From Chryseobacterium indicum (GTDB lineage Bacteria > Bacteroidota > Bacteroidia > Flavobacteriales > Weeksellaceae): a stretch of 64,000 bases of DNA. Positions 9,136-19,049 of this stretch are shown here, piece by piece (position 1 is the first letter of the stretch; every line of letters begins with the position of its first letter). The notes under the pieces were generated by a model. It did not search any database and had not been told where the DNA came from. It saw nothing but the letters and a program-made list of their open reading frames with translations. Both the position numbers and the translations under genes were made by a program. The DNA is taken from the NCBI RefSeq assembly GCF_021504595.1, contig NZ_JACSGT010000001.1, positions 3,162,001 to 3,226,000 on the forward strand, read 5' to 3'.

Positions 9136-9723
9136 ATGACAAAAGACCAAAAAGTTGTAGCAATACAAGAGATCAAAGATTTGCTTCAGGATGCTAAAGT
9201 AGTTTATGTTGCAGATCTAGAAGGTTTGAACGCTGGAAAATCTTCTGACTTCAGAAGACAGGCTTTCAAGCAAAATATCAAAGTAAAAGTTGTTAAAAAT
9301 ACACTTTTACAAAAAGCAATGGAGCAAATTGAAGGAGTAGATTACTCTGAGATGTTCCAGTCTTTCAAAGGAAATTCAGCAATTATGATTTCTGAGACTG
9401 CAAGTGCTCCTGCAAAATTAATCAGAGACTTCAGAAAGAAAGAAGAAAAGCCGGCTTTGAAGTCTGCTTTCGTTCAGGAAACTTTCTATGTTGGTGACAA
9501 TAACCTAGAGATGTTAGCTAACATCAAGTCTAGAGAAGAAATGATCGGTGAAATCATCGGATTACTTCAGTCTCCAATCCAGAGAGTTGTTTCTGCTCTT
9601 CAAAACAAACCTGAGACAGTAGAAGCTAAAGCTGAAGAAGCTGCACCTGCAGTAGAAGAAGCTCCTGCTACTGAAACTCCGGAAACTCCGGCTGCTGAAG
9701 GAGAAGCTCCAGCTGCTGAATAA
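9136..9723 (+). CDS. rplJ: 50S ribosomal protein L10 with Ala/Glu/Pro-rich tail
   Basis: L10 anchors L7/L12 dimers to the ribosome. The first 160 or so residues match the family (DLEGLNAGKSSDFRRQ, VKVVKNTLLQKAM, then the long helix that binds L7/L12). The protein is 195 residues, about 30 longer than usual. The extra C-terminal part is low complexity, made of Ala, Glu, Pro and Thr, and highly acidic. Such tails occur in other Bacteroidota L10 proteins; the role is not known. It lies 17 nt after rplA and 45 nt before rplL. Confidence 0.98.
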   Translation: MTKDQKVVAIQEIKDLLQDAKVVYVADLEGLNAGKSSDFRRQAFKQNIKVKVVKNTLLQKAMEQIEGVDYSEMFQSFKGNSAIMISETASAPAKLIRDFRKKEEKPALKSAFVQETFYVGDNNLEMLANIKSREEMIGEIIGLLQSPIQRVVSALQNKPETVEAKAEEAAPAVEEAPATETPETPAAEGEAPAAE

Positions 9724-9768
9724 TTTACACTCAAAAAATAATCAATAATCAACAAAAACATTACAACA

Positions 9769-10137
9769 ATGTCAGATTTAAAAAATTTAGCTGAAACGCT
9801 AGTAAACTTAACAGTAAAAGACGTAAACGAATTAGCTGCTATCCTTAAGGATGAGTACGGAATTGAGCCAGCTGCTGCTGCAGTAGTAGTTGCTGCAGGT
9901 GGTGCAGGTGAAGCTGCTGAAGAAAAAACTGAATTCGACGTAATTCTTAAGTCTGCAGGTGCTTCTAAATTAGCTATCGTTAAATTAGTAAAAGATTTAA
10001 CTGGTGCTGGTCTTAAAGAAGCTAAAGACATCGTAGACGGTGCTCCAGCTCCATTGAAGCAAGGTGTATCTAAAGACGAAGCTGAAGCTCTTAAGAAGCA
10101 ATTAGAAGAAGCTGGTGCTGAAGTAGAATTGAAATAA
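9769..10137 (+). CDS. rplL: 50S ribosomal protein L7/L12
   Basis: L7/L12 forms the flexible stalk that recruits translation factor GTPases. The 122 residues show an N-terminal dimer and L10-binding domain, an Ala-rich hinge (about residues 33-52), and the conserved C-terminal domain with [20 protein letters not shown] and GLGLKEAKD-like [15 protein letters not shown]. It is the last gene of the L11 operon; a strong terminator follows. Confidence 0.99.
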   Translation: MSDLKNLAETLVNLTVKDVNELAAILKDEYGIEPAAAAVVVAAGGAGEAAEEKTEFDVILKSAGASKLAIVKLVKDLTGAGLKEAKDIVDGAPAPLKQGVSKDEAEALKKQLEEAGAEVELK

Positions 10138-10160
10138 TTTCACTTTACTCAAAAATATCG

Positions 10161-10190
10161 GACCTGAACAATTTGTTCAGGTCTTTTTTT
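10161..10190 (+). terminator. Terminator after rplL
   Basis: GACCTGAACA and TGTTCAGGTC form a perfect 10-bp stem with a 3-nt loop, followed by seven T residues. It closes the rplKAJL transcript before rpoB, so rpoBC has its own promoter here. Confidence 0.9.
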
Positions 10191-10645
10191 GTTTATTACT
10201 TATTTGATATTCTTATTGTAATAATGACTTATCTATTTAAAATATGTATTTATAAATTTTTATTTTTATTTATTTCATAAATTTTATCATTTTTAATTAA
10301 TTATTATGTGTTAAATTATATTTTTATTTAAATTATTTTACAATAAATATTATTTTGATTGAAAATGTATTATATTTGTATTCTCAAAAACACACAGCTT
10401 TGGATACAAATTATTTTCTTTCGGAGAATCTTCTTCTGATTATTCTTTATTGCACTTTTCTATTTCTAATTAATAAAAATAGGCATTTTACTGTCCTGTT
10501 TCTGAAATCTGCAGCTTTAAAAAAAATTAAAACAACAGCCAATACGCAATAAACTATATTTATTATGTAGCTGATATTTTGATGTTCATTATTAAATGAA
10601 CCCACTTTACATATTTTTTTTCTAAAAACTACAAAAATCACTAAA
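10191..10645. other. AT-rich gap with possible promoter and long leader
   Basis: No convincing gene is present. A TATATTTG -7 box lies at 10371-10378, which would give the next gene a leader of about 265 nt. A small inverted repeat, GTTCATT/AATGAAC, lies near 10581-10600. A 65-codon frame at 10355-10552 has no coding character. Confidence 0.4.
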
Positions 10646-11839
10646 ATGAAAAGCAAATTATTCGGATTATCTATCCTAACATTTTTGGGATGTATTGTTA
10701 ATGCTCAAGTAGGTATCAATACTACTCAAGGTCAGGCGACGCTTGATGTCACGGGCTTTCCTTCAAATCCAGCGAAATTTGATGGGATTATCGCGCCCAG
10801 ATTAACAGGAGATCAGTTAAGAGCTAAAAGTTATACCACGGCTCAAACGGGTGCGATAGTTTATGTAACAGCAGCCGATACAACACCTTCAGGACAGACT
10901 GTTAATGTGACGAATGCAGGGTATTATTATTTTGATGGCTCTGTCTGGACTCAGATGAATCAGCCTCAGTCTTCAAACTGGAAAATTACCGGAAATTCCG
11001 GTACTACTGCTACATCTTCAGCTTTAGGAACTGCTGTTTCTTCCGGAAATTTTCTGGGAACAACAGATAGCCAGAATTTAGTTTTAGCAACAAATAATTC
11101 CGTAAAAGCAATTCTTGATGTAAACGGAAATTTTAGAGGAGGAAATTCAAATACATCCGCACCTTATGCTTCAGTTTCATGGGGATCAAATAATACTTTA
11201 TCAAACAATACTTCTTCAAATGTAGCTTTAGGAAGAGAAAATACGGTTGCCGCACAGGCTGCTAATTTTCCGGGAGTGGCGATTGGAGCTACCAATAGTT
11301 CTTTGAGTGGTGCAAAAACAATAGGTAACAACAATTTTGCGACAGGTGCAAATACGATTGTTCTGGGAAATAACAACGGAACTTCCGGAACGAATGTAAG
11401 CGGAATTAATGTAGGAAATTCTAACGTCAATTCAGGAGGTTTTGCTTTTGGTACAGGAAATACTGTAACGAGTAATAATTATGCATTTGGAAATGCCAAT
11501 GTTGCCAGCGGAGCAGCGGGAGCTATTGCCTTCGGAACTAATGCGAGTGCAACCATTGCCAATCAGACCGTTTATGCAAATACTTCTCATGCTTTCTCAG
11601 GACAGGGTGCAATAGGCACGGCGGTTACGGATGTGGGAATTAATATGACCCCGAGCGGAACCAATATTCCGGATCTGGAAATCAGCAAAGGAATTTTAAT
11701 TAAAGCAACCGGTGTTCCAGTACCTTCAGACTGTAATGCGAGTAATGAAGGAACCATTGTTTACGGAAAATCCGGCACTACAGGAAATTTTTACGGATGT
11801 AGAGTTTCTGCTGGTGTTTATGCATGGCAACAATTTTAA
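10646..11839 (+). CDS. Secreted protein with YadA-like head repeats
   Basis: The 397-residue protein has a signal peptide cut near NAQ, then QVGINTTQGQATLDV, a phrase common at the start of flavobacterial exported proteins. Residues 165-330 are built of short repeats rich in Gly and Asn (ALGRENT, VAIGAT, TIGNNNFATGANT, FAFGTGN), like the left-handed beta-roll of trimeric autotransporter heads. There is no YadA membrane anchor and no T9SS sorting domain; the protein ends YAWQQF. The surface role is inferred from repeat style only. It lies between rplL and rpoB, 30 nt upstream of the next secreted-protein gene, so the two probably share a transcript. Confidence 0.82.
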   Translation: MKSKLFGLSILTFLGCIVNAQVGINTTQGQATLDVTGFPSNPAKFDGIIAPRLTGDQLRAKSYTTAQTGAIVYVTAADTTPSGQTVNVTNAGYYYFDGSVWTQMNQPQSSNWKITGNSGTTATSSALGTAVSSGNFLGTTDSQNLVLATNNSVKAILDVNGNFRGGNSNTSAPYASVSWGSNNTLSNNTSSNVALGRENTVAAQAANFPGVAIGATNSSLSGAKTIGNNNFATGANTIVLGNNNGTSGTNVSGINVGNSNVNSGGFAFGTGNTVTSNNYAFGNANVASGAAGAIAFGTNASATIANQTVYANTSHAFSGQGAIGTAVTDVGINMTPSGTNIPDLEISKGILIKATGVPVPSDCNASNEGTIVYGKSGTTGNFYGCRVSAGVYAWQQF

Positions 11840-11869
11840 AAAAATACACAAACTTTAAACCAATTTAAA

Positions 11870-14455
11870 ATGACAAAAAAATTATTCGGGAAAACTACAG
11901 CTTTTCTGATGCTGTTACTGTTGTCCGTAAAGATTTTCGGACAAGGCTACACACCGATCCGCGGAATGGGTGTGGAGGCAAAACCATTAAACGCTAATGG
12001 TATATGTATTGCCTGTTACAGCGGAAGCATGAATCCTCTTATTGATGCCAATTTAGATAACAGTGTCAGTATGGGAAGCTTTGCCACTTTGGTAAGCGGA
12101 AACGGAGTATCTGTAAAAAATACAAATGTTACCTATCCTGCAGGCTATATTACAGGATTTAATGTAGATCTTGGTACCAGTATTTTTACAGCAAGTTTTT
12201 TAAGTAATTTAAGAATAAGTACTTATAAAGCGGGTGTTCTTCAGGAATGTTCCAATAGTGCTACTTTGTTGTCCGTACCTGCATTTGGAGGTACAAAAAC
12301 AAGAGTTTTCCTGCATTTTAAAACGTCTAAAAGTTTTGATGAAGTAAGATTATATCAGGTTAATGCTCTTTCGGTATTCAGCGCGCTGAATGTTTATTAT
12401 GCATTTGCTTTCGATCCGAATAAAGTTCCTGTAGACAATAACGGGATTTGCGATGATATTATTGCCGGAAACGGAGTGGATGGGAATGTTTCAGGAAGCA
12501 GTAACTTTTTAGCTCCTCTTTCTTTCGTAATTGACAGAGATAAAATTGGAGACGGAGACAAAAATTCTTATGGTTCTGTTGTTTTACCTGCTGGTTTGTT
12601 AGGTTCTTACTCTGTGGGTGTTTTAGATAAAAATCAGGTTTATCCTGCAGGAAATAAAGCGGGCTTTGTAATCGAACCTGATGATCAGGGCAAGTTATTA
12701 AGTGCTGAATTTTTGAAGAACATAACAATTGAAACTTATTTATTCGGACAGCTTCAGGATTCTAAAAACTTATTTGATGGAGGAGGACTTATTAATATTA
12801 AAGTTTTAAGATTTGGTTCCAACAAACAGAAGATTTCCCTCAATACAACAAAACCTTTCAATGAAGTGAGATTAAAGATCACTCAGACTGTAGGGGTAAA
12901 TTTTGGAGCGATGAAAGTATTTTATGCCTTCGAAGAACCTCAGGATTGCGACTGTAATGAGTACATTCAGACTTCGGGAACTTCAAGATTAGGAGATATT
13001 GTGCAGGGGGCTTCTTGGACAGGTGCTTCCGGAACGATTTTCGGATTAACCAACATTACCAACACAGGAAACGTTGTAGATACCAACACCACAAATTTTG
13101 CTACAGTAAATTTATCTCCTATAAATTTGTTAATTCCTACCGTTAGACTAACGGTTAAAAGCAATACGGGAGAATATCCTGCGGGAACTTTTGGCGGATT
13201 TACATTAACGAAAAGTGCTAATTTATTAACTGTAAATGCTTTAGATTATATTACCATTACTTTTTATAAAGGAACAACAGTAACGGAATCCAGAACTTCA
13301 GGCGGATTGTTCAGTGGGCAGTTCTTTACTTCTGCAACCAATCAGTTTTATGTAGGCTTTACTGCAACAAAATCGTTTGACAGGATGAAGATAGAAATCA
13401 ATCCGGGAATCGGAATTACTCTGGCTCAGCAATATTATATTTATAATGCGTTTGTTCAGCTTGATGATGATCAGGATGGTGTTCCGAACTGTAATGATAA
13501 GTGTCCGAACGGAAACGACAGTATTGATAATAACGGAAATGGTATTCCGGATTGTGCGGAAGGATGTTCTGCGGTAAACGATAAGTCTTCGGCTGTAGAT
13601 AGTGATGGCGACGGAATTGCTGATGCTTGTGATAAAGATTCTGATAACGACGGTATTCCGGATGCGCTGGAAGATCTTAACGGAAACGGAAAATTTGAAG
13701 ATGATGATGTGGATGGAAATAAACTGGTAATTTCAGAATTGGGAGACGGAATTTCAAGTTACCTTGATCTGGATTCGGATAATGATGGTATTTTAGATTT
13801 ATTTGAATCAGGGATCCCGGCTTCGGTTATTGATCAGATTGATACAGACCATAATGGAGTAATTGATAGCGGAGTTGCGGTAGGAAATAACGGAATTGCA
13901 GATGTTCTTGAAACAGCACCGGATTCCGGAGTGATGAAATATCCTTTAAAAAATACAGACGGAGATGATAAACCAGACTTCGTGGATCTTAAATCCAATA
14001 ATGTAGACTTCGATCTTTATACCATCGGTAAGGATAATCTGGATGATCTTGGAGAAGGATTTATTTCAAGAATAGATGATGCAGATGCAGATGGAATTCA
14101 GGCGGTTGTAGATACGGATCTTGTTAAAAAAGGTTCTCCGAATTCTCCTCTTTCTCCATATTCTTCTGTAGCTAAAAACAGCGGTCTAACAGCAAGAGCA
14201 TCTCTTGGAGAAGTAAAAACTGCTGCAAATGATGTTAAAGTATATCCTAATCCTGTAAAAGCAGGTGAAAATTTAAATGTAAAATCTAACGAAGAAGGCG
14301 TTTATACTTTGTTTTCAGCCCAGGGACAATTAATTAAATCAGGTAAATTCTCCGGAAATGCTGAAATCGGTACTTCTTCTTTACCTGCAGGAATGTATGT
14401 TATAAAAGTAGAAACAAAAACGACTGTAAAATCATATAAGGTCATCGTAAGGTAA
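11870..14455 (+). CDS. T9SS type A sorted surface protein with calcium-binding TSP3-like repeats
   Basis: The protein is 861 residues: signal peptide (cut after KIFGQ), three related beta-rich units (about 30-170, 190-350 and 365-535) with segments such as VPVDNNGIC and FNEVRL or FDEVRL, then Asp-rich thrombospondin type 3-like repeats (540-750; DSDGDGIADACDKDSDNDGIP). These repeats bind calcium in known homologues. The last 75 residues, with VKVYPNPVKAGENL and YKVIVR, form the T9SS type A sorting signal, so export across the outer membrane and anchoring are expected. The ligand of the beta-rich units is unknown. A terminator follows. Confidence 0.88.
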   Translation: MTKKLFGKTTAFLMLLLLSVKIFGQGYTPIRGMGVEAKPLNANGICIACYSGSMNPLIDANLDNSVSMGSFATLVSGNGVSVKNTNVTYPAGYITGFNVDLGTSIFTASFLSNLRISTYKAGVLQECSNSATLLSVPAFGGTKTRVFLHFKTSKSFDEVRLYQVNALSVFSALNVYYAFAFDPNKVPVDNNGICDDIIAGNGVDGNVSGSSNFLAPLSFVIDRDKIGDGDKNSYGSVVLPAGLLGSYSVGVLDKNQVYPAGNKAGFVIEPDDQGKLLSAEFLKNITIETYLFGQLQDSKNLFDGGGLINIKVLRFGSNKQKISLNTTKPFNEVRLKITQTVGVNFGAMKVFYAFEEPQDCDCNEYIQTSGTSRLGDIVQGASWTGASGTIFGLTNITNTGNVVDTNTTNFATVNLSPINLLIPTVRLTVKSNTGEYPAGTFGGFTLTKSANLLTVNALDYITITFYKGTTVTESRTSGGLFSGQFFTSATNQFYVGFTATKSFDRMKIEINPGIGITLAQQYYIYNAFVQLDDDQDGVPNCNDKCPNGNDSIDNNGNGIPDCAEGCSAVNDKSSAVDSDGDGIADACDKDSDNDGIPDALEDLNGNGKFEDDDVDGNKLVISELGDGISSYLDLDSDNDGILDLFESGIPASVIDQIDTDHNGVIDSGVAVGNNGIADVLETAPDSGVMKYPLKNTDGDDKPDFVDLKSNNVDFDLYTIGKDNLDDLGEGFISRIDDADADGIQAVVDTDLVKKGSPNSPLSPYSSVAKNSGLTARASLGEVKTAANDVKVYPNPVKAGENLNVKSNEEGVYTLFSAQGQLIKSGKFSGNAEIGTSSLPAGMYVIKVETKTTVKSYKVIVR

Positions 14456-14479
14456 TTTCAATAAGCAAATAGTTTCTAC

Positions 14480-14513
14480 ACACAAGTCATCCGAAGGGGT
14501 GACTTGTGTTTTT
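14480..14513 (+). terminator. Terminator after the TSP3-repeat gene
   Basis: ACACAAGTCA pairs with TGACTTGTGT around a 10-nt loop, followed by a short T-run. It lies 24 nt after the stop codon. Confidence 0.85.
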
Positions 14514-14786
14514 GAAATTTTAATTATCTGAAAATTAATATTTTAATATTTTTTTTATTAATTTTATATATTGACAGATTAAAGGTTAAAATATTTTAGT
14601 TTGATAAATATATAGTGTAATAGAATTAATTATTCTGTTCAGTATTTTAAAATACAGCTAAATCTTAGGTTATATAATTAATTTTAAGATTAAGTTTTTT
14701 TTATTAAGGGCGGGTCATCCATATTTTGGATGACCTTTTTTATTTTTCAACGAAATAATTAACATCTTCAAAATGAAGTTGTTTTA
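14514..14786. other. AT-rich gap with a second, orphan terminator
   Basis: No gene is visible. A second hairpin, GGTCATCC (14713-14720) with GGATGACC (14728-14735) and a six-T tract, stands about 200 nt after the first terminator. It may be a backup terminator or the 3' end of a small RNA transcribed from 14520-14710; no promoter for such an RNA is convincing. Confidence 0.45.
14713..14741 (+). terminator. Second terminator-like hairpin upstream of rpoB
   Basis: The 8-bp perfect stem GGTCATCC/GGATGACC has a 7-nt loop and six T residues. It lies about 45 nt before the rpoB promoter and insulates rpoBC from upstream transcription. Confidence 0.7.
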
Positions 14787-14818
14787 TTTGTATATAAAAA
14801 TAAAATGTTGTAAATTTG
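14787..14818 (+). promoter_or_regulatory. Promoter of rpoBC
   Basis: TTTG (14787-14790), a 20-nt spacer and TAAATTTG (14811-14818) match the phylum's promoter pattern. The predicted leader to rpoB is about 320 nt (14825-15143). It contains a small stem, CCTCTT/AAGAGG, and no recognised riboswitch. Confidence 0.7.
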
Positions 14819-15143
14819 CAGTCTCTTTTGGCGCGAATAATTGTTTGTAAATCTATAAAATATTGAATATCACCTCTTTCATGGAAAAGAAGAGGATTTC
14901 GTGTGTATAGATACTGCGGCTGTTCTGCCTCAAAAGTAATAAAAATATTTTGCATTACGCTGTGAAAAGATATACCAGTGTTGCAGTTAGGAATAAGATT
15001 CTGAGAATCAAGAGAAAAAAATATAAGACTATTTCTAATAGCGCCAACATTATAAGGTCTTTTGGAACTTTTCTCTTCTTAAACTCTTTTTTCTGATATT
15101 TTTTAATGAATCAAAATATTTTTTAACCTTTCTTAAAAGTTTT

Positions 15144-18100
15144 ATGAGTAAAACAACACCTACAACTAGGGGAAATCAGAGAGTGAATTTCTCTTCAGCG
15201 AAAGGAAAAATCATTACTCCGGACTTTCTGGATATCCAGATTGAGTCTTTTAGTGAATTTTTCCAGCTTGATACGCTTCCTGAAGACAGAAAAAATGAAG
15301 GTCTTTACAAGACCTTTCAGGAAAATTTCCCGATTACCGATTCCAGAAACCAATTCGTATTGGAATTTTTGGATTATCTGGTAGATTCTCCACGTTATTC
15401 AATCGATGAGTGTGTGGAAAGAGGTTTAACGTATTCCGTTCCTCTTAAAGCAAGACTTAAATTGTATTGTACAGACCCTGAACACGAGGATTTCCAGACT
15501 GTGGTTCAGGATGTATACTTAGGTCCGGTTCCTTACATGACGCCGTCTGGTTCATTCATTATCAATGGAGCAGAGCGTGTAATCGTAACTCAGTTACACA
15601 GATCTCCGGGTGTATTCTTCGGACAGACTTATCACGCAAACGGAACTAAACTTTATTATTCAAGAATTATCCCTTTCAAAGGATCTTGGATGGAATTTAC
15701 GACAGATATCAACAGCGTAATGTACGCGTATATCGACCGTAAGAAAAAATTACCATTAACCACTTTATTAAGAGCGATCGGGTATGAGTCTGATAAGGAT
15801 ATCCTTCAGATCTTCGACCTTGCTGAAGAAGTGAAAGTTTCTAAAGCTGCCCTTAAAAAAGTAGAAGGGAGAACATTGGCTGCGAGAGTATTGAACACTT
15901 GGTTCGAAGATTTCGTAGACGAAGATACCGGTGAGGTTGTTTCTATCGAAAGAAACGAAATCATCTTAGACAGAGAAACGATTCTTGAAAAAGAACATTT
16001 AGATCTTATTCTTGATGCGGGTGTGAAATCAATCCTGATTCACAAAGAAAACAGCAACGAGTTCTCTATCATCCAGAATACACTACAGAAAGACCCTACT
16101 AACTCTGAAAAAGAAGCAGTAGAATATATCTATCGTCAGTTAAGAAACGCAGATCCGCCAGATGAGGAAACAGCAAGAGGAATCATTGAAAAATTATTCT
16201 TCTCTGAGCAAAGATATTCATTAGGTGAAGTAGGACGTTACAGACTAAACAAAAAGTTAGGTCTAAACATTCCTACGACAACTGAGGTTCTTACAAAAGA
16301 GGATATCATTGCGATAGTAAGACACTTGATCGAACTTGTAAACTCTAAAGCTGAGGTTGATGATATCGACCACTTATCAAACAGAAGAATTAAAACTGTT
16401 GGTGAGCAATTGGCAGGACAGTTTGGGGTAGGTCTTTCAAGAATTGCAAGAACAATCAAGGAAAGAATGAACGTTAGAGATAACGAAATCTTTACTCCTC
16501 TTGATCTTGTTAACGCGAAAACTTTAACATCAGTAATCAACTCGTTCTTTGGTACCAACCAGCTTTCTCAGTTCATGGATCAAACCAACCCTCTATCAGA
16601 AATCACGCACAAGCGTAGACTTTCTGCATTAGGACCTGGAGGTTTATCAAGAGAAAGAGCAGGTTTCGAGGTTCGAGACGTTCACCATACCCACTACGGA
16701 AGAATTTGTCCAATTGAAACTCCGGAAGGACCAAACATCGGTTTGATTTCATCTTTAGGTATTTATGCGAAAATCAACAGACTTGGTTTCATCGAAACTC
16801 CGTACAGAAAAGTAGAAAATGGTAAAATCGAGCTTAATGCAGATCCTATCTACTTAAATGCAGAAGACGAAGAATCTAAAGTAATTGCTCAGGCAAACGT
16901 TGAATTGAGCGACAACGGTGAATTCGAAACAGACAGAATTATTGCAAGATTAGATGGTGACTATCCTGTAGTTGAGCCATCTCAGGTAGACCTTATCGAC
17001 GTTGCACCAAACCAGATCTCTGGTATCTCCGCTTCATTAATTCCTTTCTTGGAGCATGATGATGCGAACCGTGCGTTGATGGGATCGAACATGATGCGTC
17101 AGGCAGTTCCTCTATTGAAGCCGCAGGCTCCGATCGTAGGTACAGGGCTTGAGCAGCAGGTTGCAAGAGATTCAAGAATCTTAATTAACGCTGAAGGTAC
17201 AGGTACTGTAGAATATGTAGATGCCGACAGAATCGTTATTAAATATGAAAGAAGCGAAGACGAAGATTTAGTACAATTCGAGTCTGCTACTAAAACATAT
17301 AACTTAACTAAGTTCAGAAAAACCAACCAGAGTACTACCATTACCCTAAGACCAAACGTAAGAGTAGGTGATGTAGTGGAAAAAGGACAGGTGCTTTGCG
17401 ACGGTTATGCTACTGAAAAAGGAGAATTGGCTCTTGGTAGAAACTTAGTGGTTGCGTTCATGCCTTGGAAAGGATATAACTTCGAGGATGCGATCGTAAT
17501 CAACGAAAAAGTAGTTCGTGAAGACTGGTTTACTTCAATTCACGTGGATGAATATTCTCTTGAGGTTCGTGATACCAAATTAGGTATGGAAGAATTGACA
17601 GCAGATATTCCAAACGTTTCTGAAGAAGCTACTAAAGATCTTGACGAAAACGGTATGATCAGAATCGGTGCTGAAGTGAAGCCTGGAGATATCATGATTG
17701 GTAAAATTACTCCAAAAGGTGAATCTGACCCGACTCCTGAAGAAAAACTTCTTAGAGCAATCTTCGGTGACAAAGCCGGTGATGTAAAAGATGCTTCATT
17801 GAAAGCAGATTCATCATTAAGAGGTGTTGTTATTGACAAAAAATTGTTCTCAAGAAACATCAAAGATAAAAAGAAGAGAACTGAAGAAAAACTTAAGCTT
17901 GAAGAAATTGAAAACACTTACAAGGCTAAGTTTGATGATTTAAGAAATACTTTAATTGAAAAATTAAATACCCTTGTAAGCGGTAAAACTTCTCAGGGCG
18001 TGAAAAACGACCTTGATGAAGAAATCATCGGTAAAGGGGTGAAGTTCACTCACAAATTATTAACTTCAGTTGAAGATTATGTAAACGTTAGCGGTTCAGA

Positions 18101-18965
18101 CTGGACAGTTGATAACGATAAAAATGAATTAATCAAACAGTTAATTCACAACTACAAAATCAAGTACAACGATATTCAGGGAGTTAAAAACCGTGAGAAA
18201 TTTGCAATTTCAATCGGAGACGAATTACCTGCAGGTATCATGAAGTTGGCTAAAGTGTACATCGCTAAGAAACGTAAACTGAACGTAGGAGATAAAATGG
18301 CGGGTCGTCACGGTAACAAAGGTATCGTTTCGAGAATCGTTCGTGAAGAAGATATGCCATTCCTTGAAGACGGAACACCGGTAGATATCGTATTGAATCC
18401 ACTTGGAGTACCTTCGCGTATGAACATCGGTCAGATCTATGAAACAGTTCTTGGATGGGCTGGTCAGAAATTAGGATTGAAGTTCGCGACACCAATCTTC
18501 GATGGAGCTAGCTTAGATCAGATTACGGAGTACACTGAGAAAGCAGGTCTTCCTAAATTCGGTCACACTCACCTTTATGATGGGGGTACAGGAGAAAGAT
18601 TTACTCAGGCTGCAACAGTAGGGGTAATCTATATGTTGAAACTGGGGCACATGGTTGATGATAAAATGCACGCACGTTCTATCGGTCCGTACTCATTGAT
18701 TACTCAACAGCCGTTAGGAGGTAAAGCTCAGTTCGGAGGTCAGAGATTTGGAGAGATGGAGGTTTGGGCACTTGAAGCATTCGGTGCATCAAATATCCTG
18801 AGAGAGATCCTTACCGTGAAGTCGGATGACGTTATTGGTAGAGCGAAAACTTATGAAGCTATTGCAAAAGGTGAATCGATGCCTGAACCAGGTATTCCGG
18901 AATCCTTCAATGTACTGCTTCACGAGCTACAAGGTCTTGGATTAGACGTAAGACTAGAGGAATAA
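15144..18965 (+). CDS. rpoB: DNA-directed RNA polymerase subunit beta
   Basis: This is the beta subunit of the transcription core enzyme, 1273 residues, full length. The rifampicin-binding region is intact, with [20 protein letters not shown] followed by [15 protein letters not shown]. The positions equal to E. coli D516, H526 and S531 are Asp, His and Ser, so this copy looks rifampicin-sensitive. C-terminal motifs [10 protein letters not shown] and [20 protein letters not shown] are present. It starts after a long leader and is 84 nt upstream of rpoC. Unlike the common rplL-rpoB arrangement, it is separated from rplL by about 5 kb carrying two secreted-protein genes. Confidence 0.99.
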   Translation: MSKTTPTTRGNQRVNFSSAKGKIITPDFLDIQIESFSEFFQLDTLPEDRKNEGLYKTFQENFPITDSRNQFVLEFLDYLVDSPRYSIDECVERGLTYSVPLKARLKLYCTDPEHEDFQTVVQDVYLGPVPYMTPSGSFIINGAERVIVTQLHRSPGVFFGQTYHANGTKLYYSRIIPFKGSWMEFTTDINSVMYAYIDRKKKLPLTTLLRAIGYESDKDILQIFDLAEEVKVSKAALKKVEGRTLAARVLNTWFEDFVDEDTGEVVSIERNEIILDRETILEKEHLDLILDAGVKSILIHKENSNEFSIIQNTLQKDPTNSEKEAVEYIYRQLRNADPPDEETARGIIEKLFFSEQRYSLGEVGRYRLNKKLGLNIPTTTEVLTKEDIIAIVRHLIELVNSKAEVDDIDHLSNRRIKTVGEQLAGQFGVGLSRIARTIKERMNVRDNEIFTPLDLVNAKTLTSVINSFFGTNQLSQFMDQTNPLSEITHKRRLSALGPGGLSRERAGFEVRDVHHTHYGRICPIETPEGPNIGLISSLGIYAKINRLGFIETPYRKVENGKIELNADPIYLNAEDEESKVIAQANVELSDNGEFETDRIIARLDGDYPVVEPSQVDLIDVAPNQISGISASLIPFLEHDDANRALMGSNMMRQAVPLLKPQAPIVGTGLEQQVARDSRILINAEGTGTVEYVDADRIVIKYERSEDEDLVQFESATKTYNLTKFRKTNQSTTITLRPNVRVGDVVEKGQVLCDGYATEKGELALGRNLVVAFMPWKGYNFEDAIVINEKVVREDWFTSIHVDEYSLEVRDTKLGMEELTADIPNVSEEATKDLDENGMIRIGAEVKPGDIMIGKITPKGESDPTPEEKLLRAIFGDKAGDVKDASLKADSSLRGVVIDKKLFSRNIKDKKKRTEEKLKLEEIENTYKAKFDDLRNTLIEKLNTLVSGKTSQGVKNDLDEEIIGKGVKFTHKLLTSVEDYVNVSGSDWTVDNDKNELIKQLIHNYKIKYNDIQGVKNREKFAISIGDELPAGIMKLAKVYIAKKRKLNVGDKMAGRHGNKGIVSRIVREEDMPFLEDGTPVDIVLNPLGVPSRMNIGQIYETVLGWAGQKLGLKFATPIFDGASLDQITEYTEKAGLPKFGHTHLYDGGTGERFTQAATVGVIYMLKLGHMVDDKMHARSIGPYSLITQQPLGGKAQFGGQRFGEMEVWALEAFGASNILREILTVKSDDVIGRAKTYEAIAKGESMPEPGIPESFNVLLHELQGLGLDVRLEE

Positions 18966-19013
18966 TTTTAAATTTTAAATTATAAATGCTGAATGGAGAC
19001 ATTCGGAAATTAA

Positions 19014-19048
19014 TCTAAAATCTAAAATCTAAAATTTAAAATCTAACA
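19014..19048 (+). repeat. 7-bp tandem repeat (TCTAAAA) before rpoC
   Basis: Five units of a 7-bp motif (three TCTAAAA, then TTTAAAA, then TCTAACA) end one base before the rpoC start codon. They occupy the place where a ribosome binding site would be. Confidence 0.75.
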
Positions 19049-19049
19049 A

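Noticed and set aside
10355..10552. 65-residue gene
   Set aside because: It lies in the AT-rich leader of the next gene and has no coding character.
14961..15098. Short basic peptide (GTG start) in the rpoB leader
   Set aside because: The frame is short and Lys/Ser-rich, without a start signal; it looks like chance in AT-rich DNA.
16550..16650. Rifampicin-resistance substitution in rpoB
   Set aside because: The Asp, His and Ser positions of the resistance region are wild type.
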